From Ignavibacteria bacterium (GTDB lineage Bacteria > Bacteroidota > Ignavibacteria > Ignavibacteriales > Ignavibacteriaceae), in the NCBI GenBank assembly GCA_021286645.1, contig JAJTBZ010000049.1, forward strand, positions 1 to 64,000: DNA of 64,000 bases, written 5' to 3'. Shown here one piece after another: positions 27,561 to 36,682 of this stretch. The notes beneath the pieces were generated by a model. That model did no database searches. It was not told where the DNA came from and saw nothing but the letters and a program-made list of their open reading frames with translations. The translations under genes were made by a program, and so were the position numbers. The first letter of the stretch is position 1. Each line of letters begins with the position of its first letter.

Positions 27561-27580
27561 ATAAATGAATGTTCATTTAT
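27561..27580. promoter_or_regulatory. TetR operator O2
   Basis: ATAAATGAATGTTCATTTAT has perfect 9-base arms around a 2-base centre. It lies between the TetR stop and the first ATG of the downstream enzymes, and even covers an alternative ATG at 27569. It matches operator O1 at 18 of 20 positions. Confidence 0.8.
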
Positions 27581-28696
27581 ATGCACAATATATTTTTATT
27601 AGCCTTAATTGGCTTTCTGGTCCTTTCTGCAATGGGAATTCTCTATGCAATGAAAACGAATGGAAATGATACTCTTACCGCGGCAACAGGTACTGCAACT
27701 AAAGAGAGCTTTACAAGTATTCACAAGGGGAATCGATTTTTTAATCAAGTCCCCTGGGTTCAACCCCCTATCTTCTTAAATATAAAAGTAATCTGGGAGT
27801 TTTTCTTCAGTGGAAAAGATCTAAAACCAGATTACCCGATTCCCACTACCAGGGTTAATCTTGAAACATTTTTGAATCCGGTTAATGATCAACTATCTGC
27901 ATTTTGGCTGGGACATTCTACCATAATGCTCAATATTGATGGTACGAGAATCATTACCGATCCGGTTTTCGAAAGGAGCATTTCCTTCTTCGGACCAACC
28001 CGATTCAATAAATCCTACCCGCTGGATGAGAAGAATGTTCCCGAGTTTGATATTGCAATTATATCCCACAATCACTATGATCATCTAAACCGATACTCAA
28101 TCGAAATATTACAGAACAAAGTCAGGCATTTTATTGTGCCTCTGGGTGTAGGCGAATATTTACGTGGTTGGGGTGTACCGGAAAATAAAATCCATGAACT
28201 CGATTGGGGAGAAACATTTATTTCCTCTACAGGAACAAGAATAACTGCTACTCCGGCTCAGCATTTTTCAGGCAGAGGTATTTTTGACAGAGACGAAACT
28301 CTTTGGGCCTCCTGGGTAATTGCCGGACCAAAACACAATGTATTCTTTAGCGGTGATGGTGGATATTTTAGTGGTTTTAAGCAAATTGGCGAAACTTTTG
28401 GACCGTTTGATTTATCTTTTATTGAGTGCGGCGCATATAATGAGAATTGGCATCACATACACATGTACCCGGAGGAATCAGTTCAGGCAAATATAGATGT
28501 AAAAGGGAAAATAATGATTCCGATTCATAATTCTTCGTTTAAACTGGCAATGCATCCCTGGTATGAACCAATGGAAAGAGCACAAAAGAAAGCTCACGAT
28601 CTGAACGTTACTATTGCTTTCCCAATATTAGGGCAGTTGGTTTCGCCCGATTCAATTCTTCCTACTGATAGTTGGTGGAAAAATTTACAAAAATAA
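27581..28696 (+). CDS. MBL-fold hydrolase, NAPE-PLD/UlaG-like, membrane-anchored
   Basis: From ATG 27581 the protein has 371 residues. It begins with a membrane anchor (FLLALIGFLVLSAMGILYAM), then has an MBL domain with WLGHSTIMLNIDGTRIITDP, the metal motif SHNHYDH (H163, H165, D167, H168) and later SGDGGYFSGF. The pattern resembles N-acyl-phosphatidylethanolamine phospholipase D-like proteins, so a lipid-like phosphoester is a possible substrate. An in-frame ATG at 27569 lies inside the TetR operator and is less likely to be used. The stop lies 14 bases before the SDR start. Confidence 0.85.
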   Translation: MHNIFLLALIGFLVLSAMGILYAMKTNGNDTLTAATGTATKESFTSIHKGNRFFNQVPWVQPPIFLNIKVIWEFFFSGKDLKPDYPIPTTRVNLETFLNPVNDQLSAFWLGHSTIMLNIDGTRIITDPVFERSISFFGPTRFNKSYPLDEKNVPEFDIAIISHNHYDHLNRYSIEILQNKVRHFIVPLGVGEYLRGWGVPENKIHELDWGETFISSTGTRITATPAQHFSGRGIFDRDETLWASWVIAGPKHNVFFSGDGGYFSGFKQIGETFGPFDLSFIECGAYNENWHHIHMYPEESVQANIDVKGKIMIPIHNSSFKLAMHPWYEPMERAQKKAHDLNVTIAFPILGQLVSPDSILPTDSWWKNLQK

Positions 28697-28710
28697 GTAA
28701 AGGAGTTTAT

Positions 28711-29616
28711 ATGAAAATTACCCCTTGGAATAGTGATCAGATTACTGATCAAAATAATAAAAAAGTAATTGTAACCGGAGCAAGCAGCGGTATTGGCCTG
28801 GAAGCTGCTAAGGTATTAGCGGGCAAAAATGCTCAGGTGATACTCGCGGTGCGAAATTCCCAAAAAGGTGAGGATGCTAAAAAGCGCATACTACAGGTTT
28901 TTCCCCGTGCCGATGTTACAGTAATGGAAATTGATCTCTCAAACCTAAAGTCCATAAAAGCATTCGCGAAATCGTTTGCTGCGCAGCATAGCAGGCTTGA
29001 TATCCTTATCAACAATGCGGGAGTTATGGCTCCTCCTCCATCTCGCACAACGGATGGATTCGAACTTCAGATTGGGACTAATCACTTTGGGCATTTTGCC
29101 CTGACAGGATTACTAATGCCTGTTATTGCAGCAACTCCCGATTCATCAATCGTTAATCTTTCAAGTATGGCACATAAGATGGGTAATATTGATTTTACCG
29201 ATATCAATTGGGAGAAACGGAAATATAAAAAATGGAATGCGTATGGCGACAGTAAAATAGCAAATTTATATTTCACCTATGAGTTAGATCGTCGACTGAA
29301 GAAAAATGCAATAGATACAAAAGCCGTGGCAGCACATCCTGGTTATACTGACACCGATCTTCAACGGCATACATCTTTTTTTACTTTTCTTAATAAGATA
29401 CTGGCTCAAAGTATACCCATGGGGGTGCTGCCTACTCTCTACGCGGCTACTCACCCTAATATCCCGAGCGGTAGTTTTGCCGGTCCGTTATCGATGGGAG
29501 GTTGGAGAGGATACCCGGGAGTTGTTTCCTCAAATGCCCTTTCATACGACAAAAATAATGCAAATAAACTATGGGAGATATCGGAAAAGTTAACGGGAAT
29601 TACATATCTTGGATAA
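28711..29616 (+). CDS. Short-chain dehydrogenase/reductase (retinol dehydrogenase-like)
   Basis: A Rossmann enzyme with the SDR marks TGASSGIG (nucleotide binding), NNAGVMAPPP, a catalytic serine region (IVNLSSMAHKMG) and YGDSK (catalytic Tyr/Lys). Total length is 301 residues. The start is fixed at ATG 28711 by AAGGAG seven bases upstream; an in-frame upstream ATG at 28672 lies within the previous gene. It probably acts on a lipophilic alcohol or ketone with NAD(P). It belongs to the TetR-controlled operon. Confidence 0.92.
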   Translation: MKITPWNSDQITDQNNKKVIVTGASSGIGLEAAKVLAGKNAQVILAVRNSQKGEDAKKRILQVFPRADVTVMEIDLSNLKSIKAFAKSFAAQHSRLDILINNAGVMAPPPSRTTDGFELQIGTNHFGHFALTGLLMPVIAATPDSSIVNLSSMAHKMGNIDFTDINWEKRKYKKWNAYGDSKIANLYFTYELDRRLKKNAIDTKAVAAHPGYTDTDLQRHTSFFTFLNKILAQSIPMGVLPTLYAATHPNIPSGSFAGPLSMGGWRGYPGVVSSNALSYDKNNANKLWEISEKLTGITYLG

Positions 29617-29634
29617 AATAGAAATGAGAAACTT

Positions 29635-30291
29635 ATGATACGAGCTATTATTACCGGCTCTACGGGTATGGTCGGTGAAGGCGTTTTACATGTCTGTTTG
29701 AATGATAAACGAGTGGAAAAAATTCTCCTTATTAACAGAAAATCTCTCGGAATTGTACACCCGAAAGTAAAGGAACTGGTAATCAATTCTTATGAAGCTC
29801 TTTCTGAACATAAAGATGAATTTAATGGCTACAACGCGTGTTACCATTGCATGGGGGTAACTTCTGTAGGGAAAACCGAACAGCAATACTCATATATCAC
29901 GTATGATCTGACTATGCTTCTGGGAAGGCTTTTAAGTTCGATAAGCAACGATATGGTTTTCTGTTATGTAACAGGAGCCGGGACAGATAATACGGGGTCA
30001 GGGAAATCGATGTGGGCACGAATAAAAGGGAAAACAGAGAATGAACTACTGAAGCTTCCATTTAATGCTGCATATATGTTTAGACCCGCGTATATTCAAC
30101 CAATTAAAGGTTTGAAGAATACCTATAAGTTTTATAAAATTCTCATTCCTTTGTACCCGATAATTCAGAAGCTAATGCCTAATTATACCTGTTCACTTGA
30201 AGAGATTGGTAAAGCGATGATTAACGTTACGAGTACCCCATATACCACAAATATTCTTGAATGTTCTGATATCCGGCAGGTAACCAAATAA
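29635..30291 (+). CDS. NAD(P)-binding epimerase-like protein
   Basis: A 218-residue atypical SDR with the nucleotide-binding start IITGSTGMVGEGVLHVCL and a CYHCMGVTSVG segment. It resembles the NAD(P)H-binding oxidoreductases related to HTATIP2 and nucleoside-sugar epimerases. The usual YxxxK is not clear, so catalysis is uncertain. It lies 18 bases after the SDR and ends at a strong terminator, so it is the last gene of the operon. Confidence 0.82.
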   Translation: MIRAIITGSTGMVGEGVLHVCLNDKRVEKILLINRKSLGIVHPKVKELVINSYEALSEHKDEFNGYNACYHCMGVTSVGKTEQQYSYITYDLTMLLGRLLSSISNDMVFCYVTGAGTDNTGSGKSMWARIKGKTENELLKLPFNAAYMFRPAYIQPIKGLKNTYKFYKILIPLYPIIQKLMPNYTCSLEEIGKAMINVTSTPYTTNILECSDIRQVTK

Positions 30292-30294
30292 TTC

Positions 30295-30331
30295 TTAAGG
30301 CTCATTCCGGATTTTTCGGAATGAGCCTTAA
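30295..30331. terminator. Bidirectional terminator, 15-bp stem
   Basis: TTAAGGCTCATTCCG (30295-30309) pairs perfectly with CGGAATGAGCCTTAA (30317-30331) over a 7-base GATTTTT loop. It serves the epimerase-like gene and the converging LuxR gene, whose stop is adjacent. Confidence 0.9.
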
Positions 30332-30922
30332 TTAAAAGCCTGATACGTTTATGAGATTTTTCACCACCGCGAAAATTGTCAGGCCACTGACAGATTTAAT
30401 ACCTGTTTTTACTGAGATGTTTTTTCGGTGAGATATAACAGTATGGACACTAATATTCAATGCGTCCGCTATTTCCTTGTTAGATTTACCGGCAACCAAT
30501 AACCGGAGCACATCAATTTCTCTGTCACTTAATGCATGTTGGGATGAGTTTTCAGCCTGTCGGGAATAATTTGCAGCTTGCAAAATGGTATCGACAATCA
30601 CGTTTGGCTCATCTGTGATATGTAACAAAAAATTAAATTGGGAAAGTAACCTCGGATCATAATATGAATAGACTATACCACCCCAGCTGGCTGCTTCCAT
30701 AGAACTGCGGAGACGTGATATTTGCTCCGGAGCCTGTAATACTATCCCCGGGTTAATGCATACAACATCAATAGTATGCCTTTGCTGTAAATCCCATATT
30801 TGTTCAAGTGAATCAACTTTATGGATATAAAACTGATGTGCTGTCGCTTTTAAAACTTGCATAAGTCCTTCACGAATAAGAGTTGAAGGCTCTGCAATGA
30901 TTATTCGAATTACATCTCCCAT
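30332..30922 (-). CDS. LuxR-type regulator with Asp-less pseudo-receiver
   Basis: The 196-residue protein has a clear LuxR helix-turn-helix at about 128-190 (ALSDREIDVLRLLVAGKSNK, DALNISVHTVISHRKNI). A receiver-like N-terminal domain has AEPS instead of the acidic pair and N57 (VVCINPG) in place of the phospho-acceptor Asp. It therefore cannot be phosphorylated in the usual way and probably responds through protein contact. The hemerythrin gene ends one base before its start, so the two are translated together and the hemerythrin is the likely signal input. Confidence 0.9.
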   Translation of the reverse strand: MGDVIRIIIAEPSTLIREGLMQVLKATAHQFYIHKVDSLEQIWDLQQRHTIDVVCINPGIVLQAPEQISRLRSSMEAASWGGIVYSYYDPRLLSQFNFLLHITDEPNVIVDTILQAANYSRQAENSSQHALSDREIDVLRLLVAGKSNKEIADALNISVHTVISHRKNISVKTGIKSVSGLTIFAVVKNLINVSGF

Positions 30923-30923
30923 A

Positions 30924-31649
30924 TTATCGTTTCTTCAATTGTTTTTCCAATTCTTCAACAAGAGGAATCAGAATGGAATCCTCAATCTGCGAATGTACAT
31001 GTAAGTCATATTCAAATTCAAAAAGACTAAATAACAGACGTCTGCGAATCTGACGATCATTTTGCTGTGGCATGTATTTGATAAGCAGGTTCTTGAGGTC
31101 AGTTAGTTTTTCTTCAATATCCTTATGCTGGTTCTTATACTCGGTAACCGAGTAATTTCTGGGTTCCGGTGTAACTATCGTTTCCCTGGATTTACTGAAA
31201 AGTTCAAGCATATAAGGAAATACAATAGAGTTTTCATAATTCAAATGTTCGGTTACTTCCTGAACATATTCTTCAAAGAAAGTATCGAGCATTTTTATTT
31301 CCGGAGTATTATTCACTTCAGAAAGTTGTTTAATAAAGTCATAGATCCCCGGGCACTTCTCTTCCAGGTAATATTGATGGCTCCTGCGCAAATACTTAAT
31401 AATTGTATCTAAATCACCTGCAGAGTAAACATTAATTGGCCTGTAACCAAAACCATTAAATAAATTTGCAAAAGCGAGAAACACTTCAACATTTATATTA
31501 TTTTCCTGACAGATTTCTTTGATTGTCTTTTCCTGCACAACCAGGCTCATATCAAAATGTTCAAGCATTATCAATAAATAATAATTATGCAGAATGACAT
31601 CGGACATTTTCATATCCTCTGAAACCAACATTCCTTTTTCTCTATACAT
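30924..31649 (-). CDS. Hemerythrin-domain protein (RIC/YtfE-like)
   Basis: A 241-residue helical protein with the His/Glu pattern of a diiron hemerythrin: H25 region VILHNYY, RRSHQYY, VTEHLNYENSIVFPYMLELF, KNQHKDIEE and DLHVHSQIEDSILIPLVEELE. Such proteins bind oxygen or nitric oxide or repair iron-sulfur clusters under nitrosative stress. AGGGA lies seven bases before the ATG. The following gene encodes a LuxR regulator without a phosphorylatable receiver, so the pair may form an O2/NO-responsive switch. Confidence 0.9.
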   Translation of the reverse strand: MYREKGMLVSEDMKMSDVILHNYYLLIMLEHFDMSLVVQEKTIKEICQENNINVEVFLAFANLFNGFGYRPINVYSAGDLDTIIKYLRRSHQYYLEEKCPGIYDFIKQLSEVNNTPEIKMLDTFFEEYVQEVTEHLNYENSIVFPYMLELFSKSRETIVTPEPRNYSVTEYKNQHKDIEEKLTDLKNLLIKYMPQQNDRQIRRRLLFSLFEFEYDLHVHSQIEDSILIPLVEELEKQLKKR

Positions 31650-31726
31650 TCAATTTCCCTAATGCTTTAAGAAATTATTAATCCAATTTTTACCAATAAG
31701 GTTCCCATACGAACATTAAAAGAAGT

Positions 31727-33154
31727 TTACTTCAGCAATGCAATTTTATGGCATACTGTAACTGAGCCGGCGATAGCGCGAACAAAGTAGATGCCAGAGC
31801 TAAGCTGATCTGCTGTAAGCGCATATTTATACGATCCTGCATCCATTTCCTTATCAATAAGAACGGCAACCTCTCTGCCAGTACAGTCGTATAAACGTAA
31901 TGATACTTTGGAGCGTACCGGAACATTATATTGAAGTATTGTAGTTGCATTAAACGGATTAGGATAATTCGACATTGTAAAATTCTTACTTTGGAGCACG
32001 CCGGAATGTTCCTGAACATTACTGCCCGCAACGAACATATTATATAGTTTATTCCACAACTCGTTCCTGCTGCCATCATATCCCAAGGCCCACATACCAA
32101 CTCCCCGCAATGAACGGTACTGAGCGAGAGCATATTTAATTGAAAGGCTGGAATCATTTTCGAACCAGGTTTGATGATATCCTGTATCAGCAGCGAAAGA
32201 ATAATAAGGCACCTGATCATCTGTAGCCCATTGAGTTCCATAATTTGCCGAGAGTGTAACATCATCCCTGAAAAATGTATGTTTCTCATACTGAATAACC
32301 TGAGCATGAGGCCCGGTAGTTTTAGCCTTCCAACGATTACCATAATATGGAACACCGAGTATAAGTTTCTTGGGATTATTCCGAATAACATTGGCATAAT
32401 TATTCTGAATTACTGATGCAATAGATGGAAATGGCGCACTGGCTCCGGTTGTTGAGCTCCAGGAGCCATAAAAATCATAACCCATGATAAATATATAATC
32501 CAGAGAGTTGGCGAGCTCAGCAACATTCCACGTACCAGTTAACGCCGGACCGGCAAAAGATATTTCGTAGGCAGTTGAAAAAGATTTTAGATATGTGGTA
32601 AGATCTGCCATAAATGAATTAATAACAGTGGTACGATCCGAAGGATTGAGGGCTTCAAAATCGATGTTCACGCCATCCATCTGGTACGATTGAATCATCT
32701 GTTTAACATTAGCAAAAAAATTCGCTTTTGCAGTTGTATTTATAAAAAGTTTATGCGTCTGAACACTATCAAAACCGGTAACACACATTATCACTTTAAC
32801 ACCATTGCTATGTGCAGCGTTAATAACATCAGTCCAGGGCCACCATGAAGGGGAAGAAACATTACCGGCAGCATCAACTCCAAAATCGAACATGGCGATA
32901 TGCGTTAGTATATCATATCTCAGGTATTGTCGATCCGCGCTATATTCCCAATATGGTAAGTAACCAAAAATAGCTGCGCGATCAGCTTTCCCGGGCTTCA
33001 CTTGCAAGGGGATAATCTTTTGGTTTGACGAGAGTTGATTGGGTGTAAAAGTAAGATTAGAACCAAATATTTGCTTGTGGTACGCGTGTACAGAAGTAGT
33101 ATTTTGGGCAAAAGCAATAAAACTTGCCAGAAAGAGTAAGATAGAGTATTTCAT
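31727..33154 (-). CDS. Secreted GH18 glycosidase with T9SS sorting domain
   Basis: The protein starts with a Sec signal peptide (MKYSILLFLASFIAFAQ). It has the GH18 barrel motif DGVNIDFE (160-167) with E167 as catalytic acid, FGYLPYWEY at the first strand and YDFYGSWS. It ends in a type A T9SS sorting domain (NYPNPFNATTILQYNVP, SSGIYFVRAI). Domain layout fits chitinase or spore-coat-hydrolase-like GH18 enzymes. It would be exported by T9SS and act outside the cell on chitin or N-acetylglucosamine polymers. The start is placed at ATG 33154; a TTG at 33169 is in frame but a poor signal start. Confidence 0.92.
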   Translation of the reverse strand: MKYSILLFLASFIAFAQNTTSVHAYHKQIFGSNLTFTPNQLSSNQKIIPLQVKPGKADRAAIFGYLPYWEYSADRQYLRYDILTHIAMFDFGVDAAGNVSSPSWWPWTDVINAAHSNGVKVIMCVTGFDSVQTHKLFINTTAKANFFANVKQMIQSYQMDGVNIDFEALNPSDRTTVINSFMADLTTYLKSFSTAYEISFAGPALTGTWNVAELANSLDYIFIMGYDFYGSWSSTTGASAPFPSIASVIQNNYANVIRNNPKKLILGVPYYGNRWKAKTTGPHAQVIQYEKHTFFRDDVTLSANYGTQWATDDQVPYYSFAADTGYHQTWFENDSSLSIKYALAQYRSLRGVGMWALGYDGSRNELWNKLYNMFVAGSNVQEHSGVLQSKNFTMSNYPNPFNATTILQYNVPVRSKVSLRLYDCTGREVAVLIDKEMDAGSYKYALTADQLSSGIYFVRAIAGSVTVCHKIALLK

Positions 33155-33193
33155 AAGCCATTTTGTCAATAATTAATTGATGTTCTAAAATAA

Positions 33194-33652
33194 TCATTCC
33201 TCCCCAAAAAGTTTAATAAATCGTTGTGCTTCCGATGATAAATCATGTATTTTCATGGCTTCATCATCGCTTGCCCGTGCCATTTTCATCTGGACAACAA
33301 ATTCTTCTGATGGAATGACTGTACAAGAGCATTTTCGTGCAAAATTTAATAAAGCCAGATCAGAGGTTACAACACAAAGTAATTTCGGATTAGTTGAATG
33401 TTCGATAAATTTACGTATGAGGGAATCGGCCTCATGAAGGTTGGAATAATGAATTTTGAAACGTGATAACGCGATGGGATCTTTCTCGAATCCATCAAAA
33501 AATACGCTAACCCGATTTTTTTTCTCACGAAAATATACATCCAATACTCTAATTAAACCTTCACGTGAACCTTGGGGGTTAGAGCTTTTTAATCGTTGCA
33601 AATCAGGAATTTTCCCGATAAGATTATTTCCATCAACGATGTAATGGATCAC
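33194..33652 (-). CDS. NYN-domain protein (YacP-like nuclease fold)
   Basis: It contains the PIN-like NYN fold: VDGNNLIG with the first acidic residue, SVFFDGFEK, and TSDLALLNFARKCSCTVI with later acids. Related YacP/Rae1 proteins cleave RNA at ribosomes. The start is taken as GTG 33652, preceded by GAGG five bases upstream and overlapping the MFS gene end by 20 bases. This gives 152 residues. ATG 33682 is the alternative, with 50 bases of overlap and no ribosome site. Confidence 0.8.
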   Translation of the reverse strand: MIHYIVDGNNLIGKIPDLQRLKSSNPQGSREGLIRVLDVYFREKKNRVSVFFDGFEKDPIALSRFKIHYSNLHEADSLIRKFIEHSTNPKLLCVVTSDLALLNFARKCSCTVIPSEEFVVQMKMARASDDEAMKIHDLSSEAQRFIKLFGEE

Positions 33653-34940
33653 CTTGTCCTCGCTTATTAAAAATTTTCCCATAAATAATGAGCGCGATGG
33701 CAGCCGTTGAACCGATTGCAGCAAAATAGTACCAGATTACATGCGCATGCTGATAGGCAAAAGGCAACTGGGCTGTTGGAACTGTAGCCGGATCGGGGCA
33801 GTAAGCAGAAAGCAGGTACCCCGAGAGCCCAAAACCGAGTATTGATGCAAAGAACGAGTGTATCTGTGCAAAACCCAAGTACAGCCCTTCCTCCCCTTTT
33901 GGAGCCTGTAGTGAAAAATACTCAAGGTACCGTGGAGAGATAAAACATTCCGCCAATGCCTGAAAAATTATTCCCGCTATCAGGGCAAGAGTCACCGGGT
34001 GGAAATGAGATGATTGAACAGAATCTCCCATGAAACGAGCTAAAACCGGGCTTAACGACATGCACAATGCGGATACAGGCATAAGCAGCATACCAAATGT
34101 AATTGATGAAAGCGCGCTGCGATGTTTCATCAATCTAGTTATAAATACAACAGCTACAACCACAATAAATGGATTAATGTTCGCAATCCATTCCGGGGAT
34201 GCGTTTTTCCCTACCGTTCGAATTATATATTTTGGCATAGTAGCATAGAGTTGCTGCTGAATCATCCAAAATCCTGTTACAATTAGAATCAGTACAAAAA
34301 GACGCACATTAGTTAATACACGCACAAAAGCATTCCAAACATCTCGCAAACTACTCTTCCTTGTTGCGAAGTTGTTGCTTTTATATAAAAAGAACACTAC
34401 AATAAGCGCTGTGCCGGTACATGCAGCGGAGAAGAAATTAATATATTCCACTCCCAATTGCAGTCGTAAGGGATAGGCGATTGATTTTCCTGCGAAAGCA
34501 CCAATATTCACAATTGCATAGAATATCGAATACCCCCTTGCACGGTTACTTTCAGATGTAGTTTTTGCAACTGTACCGGTAATAACTGATTTAATAAAGG
34601 ATCCGCCGATCATACAAAGTATCAGCGCAGGCAGCACAATGCTCTTTACCGGCAAAATAGCGAGGGAAATATATCCGATGGTAAGTAGAGTAAAAGCAAG
34701 CAATAATGCCATTCTAAACCCGATGCGATCAGCCACGGCTCCGCTGAAGGGAGGAAGAAAGTACAAGCCGGCTGAATAAAAACCGCTAATCCATGCCGCC
34801 TGTATATCGTTAAACCCGACAACATTTGTAAGGTATAATGTAATTGAAATGAATAACGCGTAATGCGCGGCTCGTTCAAATAGCTCAACTGTATTTGCCG
34901 ACCAAAAGGAGGCCGGGAATTTTTCTTTACCGGTAACCAT
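33633..34940 (-). CDS. MFS transporter, POT-like
   Basis: A 435-residue membrane protein with about 12 helices. The start ANTVELFERAAHYALFI resembles the NxxExxERxxYYG motif of proton-coupled oligopeptide transporters. FSGAVADRIGFRMALLLAF is the conserved loop after the second helix. The substrate cannot be told. Its end overlaps the NYN gene. AGGA lies a few bases before the ATG. Confidence 0.88.
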   Translation of the reverse strand: MVTGKEKFPASFWSANTVELFERAAHYALFISITLYLTNVVGFNDIQAAWISGFYSAGLYFLPPFSGAVADRIGFRMALLLAFTLLTIGYISLAILPVKSIVLPALILCMIGGSFIKSVITGTVAKTTSESNRARGYSIFYAIVNIGAFAGKSIAYPLRLQLGVEYINFFSAACTGTALIVVFFLYKSNNFATRKSSLRDVWNAFVRVLTNVRLFVLILIVTGFWMIQQQLYATMPKYIIRTVGKNASPEWIANINPFIVVVAVVFITRLMKHRSALSSITFGMLLMPVSALCMSLSPVLARFMGDSVQSSHFHPVTLALIAGIIFQALAECFISPRYLEYFSLQAPKGEEGLYLGFAQIHSFFASILGFGLSGYLLSAYCPDPATVPTAQLPFAYQHAHVIWYYFAAIGSTAAIALIIYGKIFNKRGQGDPLHR

Positions 34941-35129
34941 AAATCCTGTTTTTTTTACTATTGCAAGATATTATAAATATCGAAGTTATCTACATATCGA
35001 ATATTCCCATTTTTCAATTTGGTATTTTTTTGCACCTGTGTTCTCTATTAACATCTCAATAAAATAATTTTCATTCTGGAAATTGTATACTATATTTATA
35101 ACTCCACATATAATATTTCAGGTCATTTT

Positions 35130-35630
35130 ATGAACAAAAATTTAATGAAGAAATGGTCACCGGCAGATTTCGAAAATGTTCGATCTATTCTACGTGATAC
35201 ATGGTTGGCAACATACACTGCCCTGATTCCCCGGGAAGATATTCTGGAATACTTAGATAAGACATACAGCACCGATAAACTGAATGATTTATATTCAAAA
35301 GATGGTTGTTCAGGTCTACTTCTTTTTGTAAACGAAAAGGCCGCCGCCTTTATGCGTACGCAAATATCAGCCACGGAAAACCGTTTCTATATTTCATCGC
35401 TATACGTGCTGCCTGAATTTCAGGGATATGGCCTGGGTAATGAACTACTTCAGGAGGCGGTTAAAGAAGCAAAGCTTAATGGATTTAAAAAGATTCATCT
35501 GGGAGTAATGTCAGGGAATATCAAGTCAGTAGAATGGTACAGGAAGCGTGGATTTATTTTTGAAACAGAAGAGCCATTTACAATGGTAAATACAACTGTA
35601 TTACATTTAATAGGCTACCTGGAAGTTTAA
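35130..35630 (+). CDS. GNAT-family N-acetyltransferase
   Basis: A 166-residue GNAT protein. The acetyl-CoA binding motif A is in SSLYVLPEFQGYGLGNELLQ (conserved Q/RxxGxG/A as QGYGLG), and motif B in NIKSVEWYRKRGFIFETEE. The substrate is unknown. It stands alone, in a divergent arrangement with the MFS gene. Confidence 0.92.
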   Translation: MNKNLMKKWSPADFENVRSILRDTWLATYTALIPREDILEYLDKTYSTDKLNDLYSKDGCSGLLLFVNEKAAAFMRTQISATENRFYISSLYVLPEFQGYGLGNELLQEAVKEAKLNGFKKIHLGVMSGNIKSVEWYRKRGFIFETEEPFTMVNTTVLHLIGYLEV

Positions 35631-35672
35631 AGGATTGTAAAAATGGAAGAGTTCGAAATGAAGAACTAATTA

Positions 35673-35897
35673 CTAATCGTCCTCTTCCATAAAAGTATCT
35701 TCGTTCTCTTTTACGATAAACATTTTAGAGCACATTTCGCCGTTAAATTTACCGGTATCGCGACATTTTTGGTGACGCTTTTGAACGCGTTTTGTATTTT
35801 TCGATTTTTTCGAAAAAGTAAACTCATCGAGTTCATCTCCGCACTCTGTGCAGAATTTTATATCAAGCCGATCTACTTTATCTGTCAATTTGTTCAT
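35673..35897 (-). CDS. Small four-Cys protein, zinc-ribbon candidate
   Basis: A 74-residue protein from ATG 35897 (an in-frame GTG at 35906 is less likely). Four cysteines, C16/C19 (CTECG) and C45/C56, are arranged as a possible zinc ribbon. The middle is very lysine-rich and the tail acidic (EDTFMEEDD). I do not recognise the family. Nucleic-acid binding is a guess from composition. Confidence 0.6.
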   Translation of the reverse strand: MNKLTDKVDRLDIKFCTECGDELDEFTFSKKSKNTKRVQKRHQKCRDTGKFNGEMCSKMFIVKENEDTFMEEDD

Positions 35898-36062
35898 TTT
35901 TCTCACTTCAGTACCTAATAACTAGCAACTATAAACAAAGAATTTGTGAATTACTACTGTCCCGCATCCTGCCAAAGAACTAAGAGACGAAACACCTGTT
36001 TTATTCAATCCCAACAAAAGAATTAATCCGAAAGTTCCTGAATTACTATCTCAACAAGAACA

Positions 36063-36563
36063 TTATTTCGGGGATTCCTGGCCAAAATCTGCCCACTCTT
36101 CCCTGGAAGGGCCATACACACCAGGTACTTTTAACCCGGCTTGGCGCATCAGGATTGTCATTTGCCCACGATGGTGAATCGTGTGTGCCAATACAGCTTT
36201 TAACAGGCCTCCTTTGGGCCAGCTTTCACCATATACCGGAATCATTTGAACTAAATCTGCATCGGTCCAGCCAGTTTGAATGACCTGCTCCAATTTTTGC
36301 CCAAATCTTTCAAGGTCTGATATAATGGATTGTAAATCATGCGATTTATCAGCATGCTCGTCAAAATCAGCAAATTCTATACCTGCCAATTGCATCATTT
36401 CGCCGATACTAGCCACTATATGCCATGCAATAAATCCTAATTCCCTACCTTCGTTGGTGACCTTCACGGATAACGATTCCGGAGTGAGATTATTAAACAT
36501 CTTTAAAGTAGCTTCCTTTTCATAGCTCCAGTCGGTAATGAAATCTTCTACTTTTCTATACAT
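36063..36563 (-). CDS. DinB-family protein
   Basis: A 166-residue four-helix-bundle protein of the DinB/YfiT superfamily. The three metal-binding histidines are in FIAWHIVASIGE (H48) and AHTIHHRGQM (H127 and H131). Such proteins include thiol-dependent S-transferases (bacillithiol or mycothiol) and many of unknown role. It stands alone on the minus strand. Confidence 0.9.
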   Translation of the reverse strand: MYRKVEDFITDWSYEKEATLKMFNNLTPESLSVKVTNEGRELGFIAWHIVASIGEMMQLAGIEFADFDEHADKSHDLQSIISDLERFGQKLEQVIQTGWTDADLVQMIPVYGESWPKGGLLKAVLAHTIHHRGQMTILMRQAGLKVPGVYGPSREEWADFGQESPK

Positions 36564-36682
36564 GGGAATGCCTTAATATTTTATTAATTGAATCGTTTAA
36601 GGGAATACGTAATTTCTGCTTCATAAAAGTAACTAATTTACGTATTTTGAGAAATATGTTTGTTCAATTAATTATGACATCA

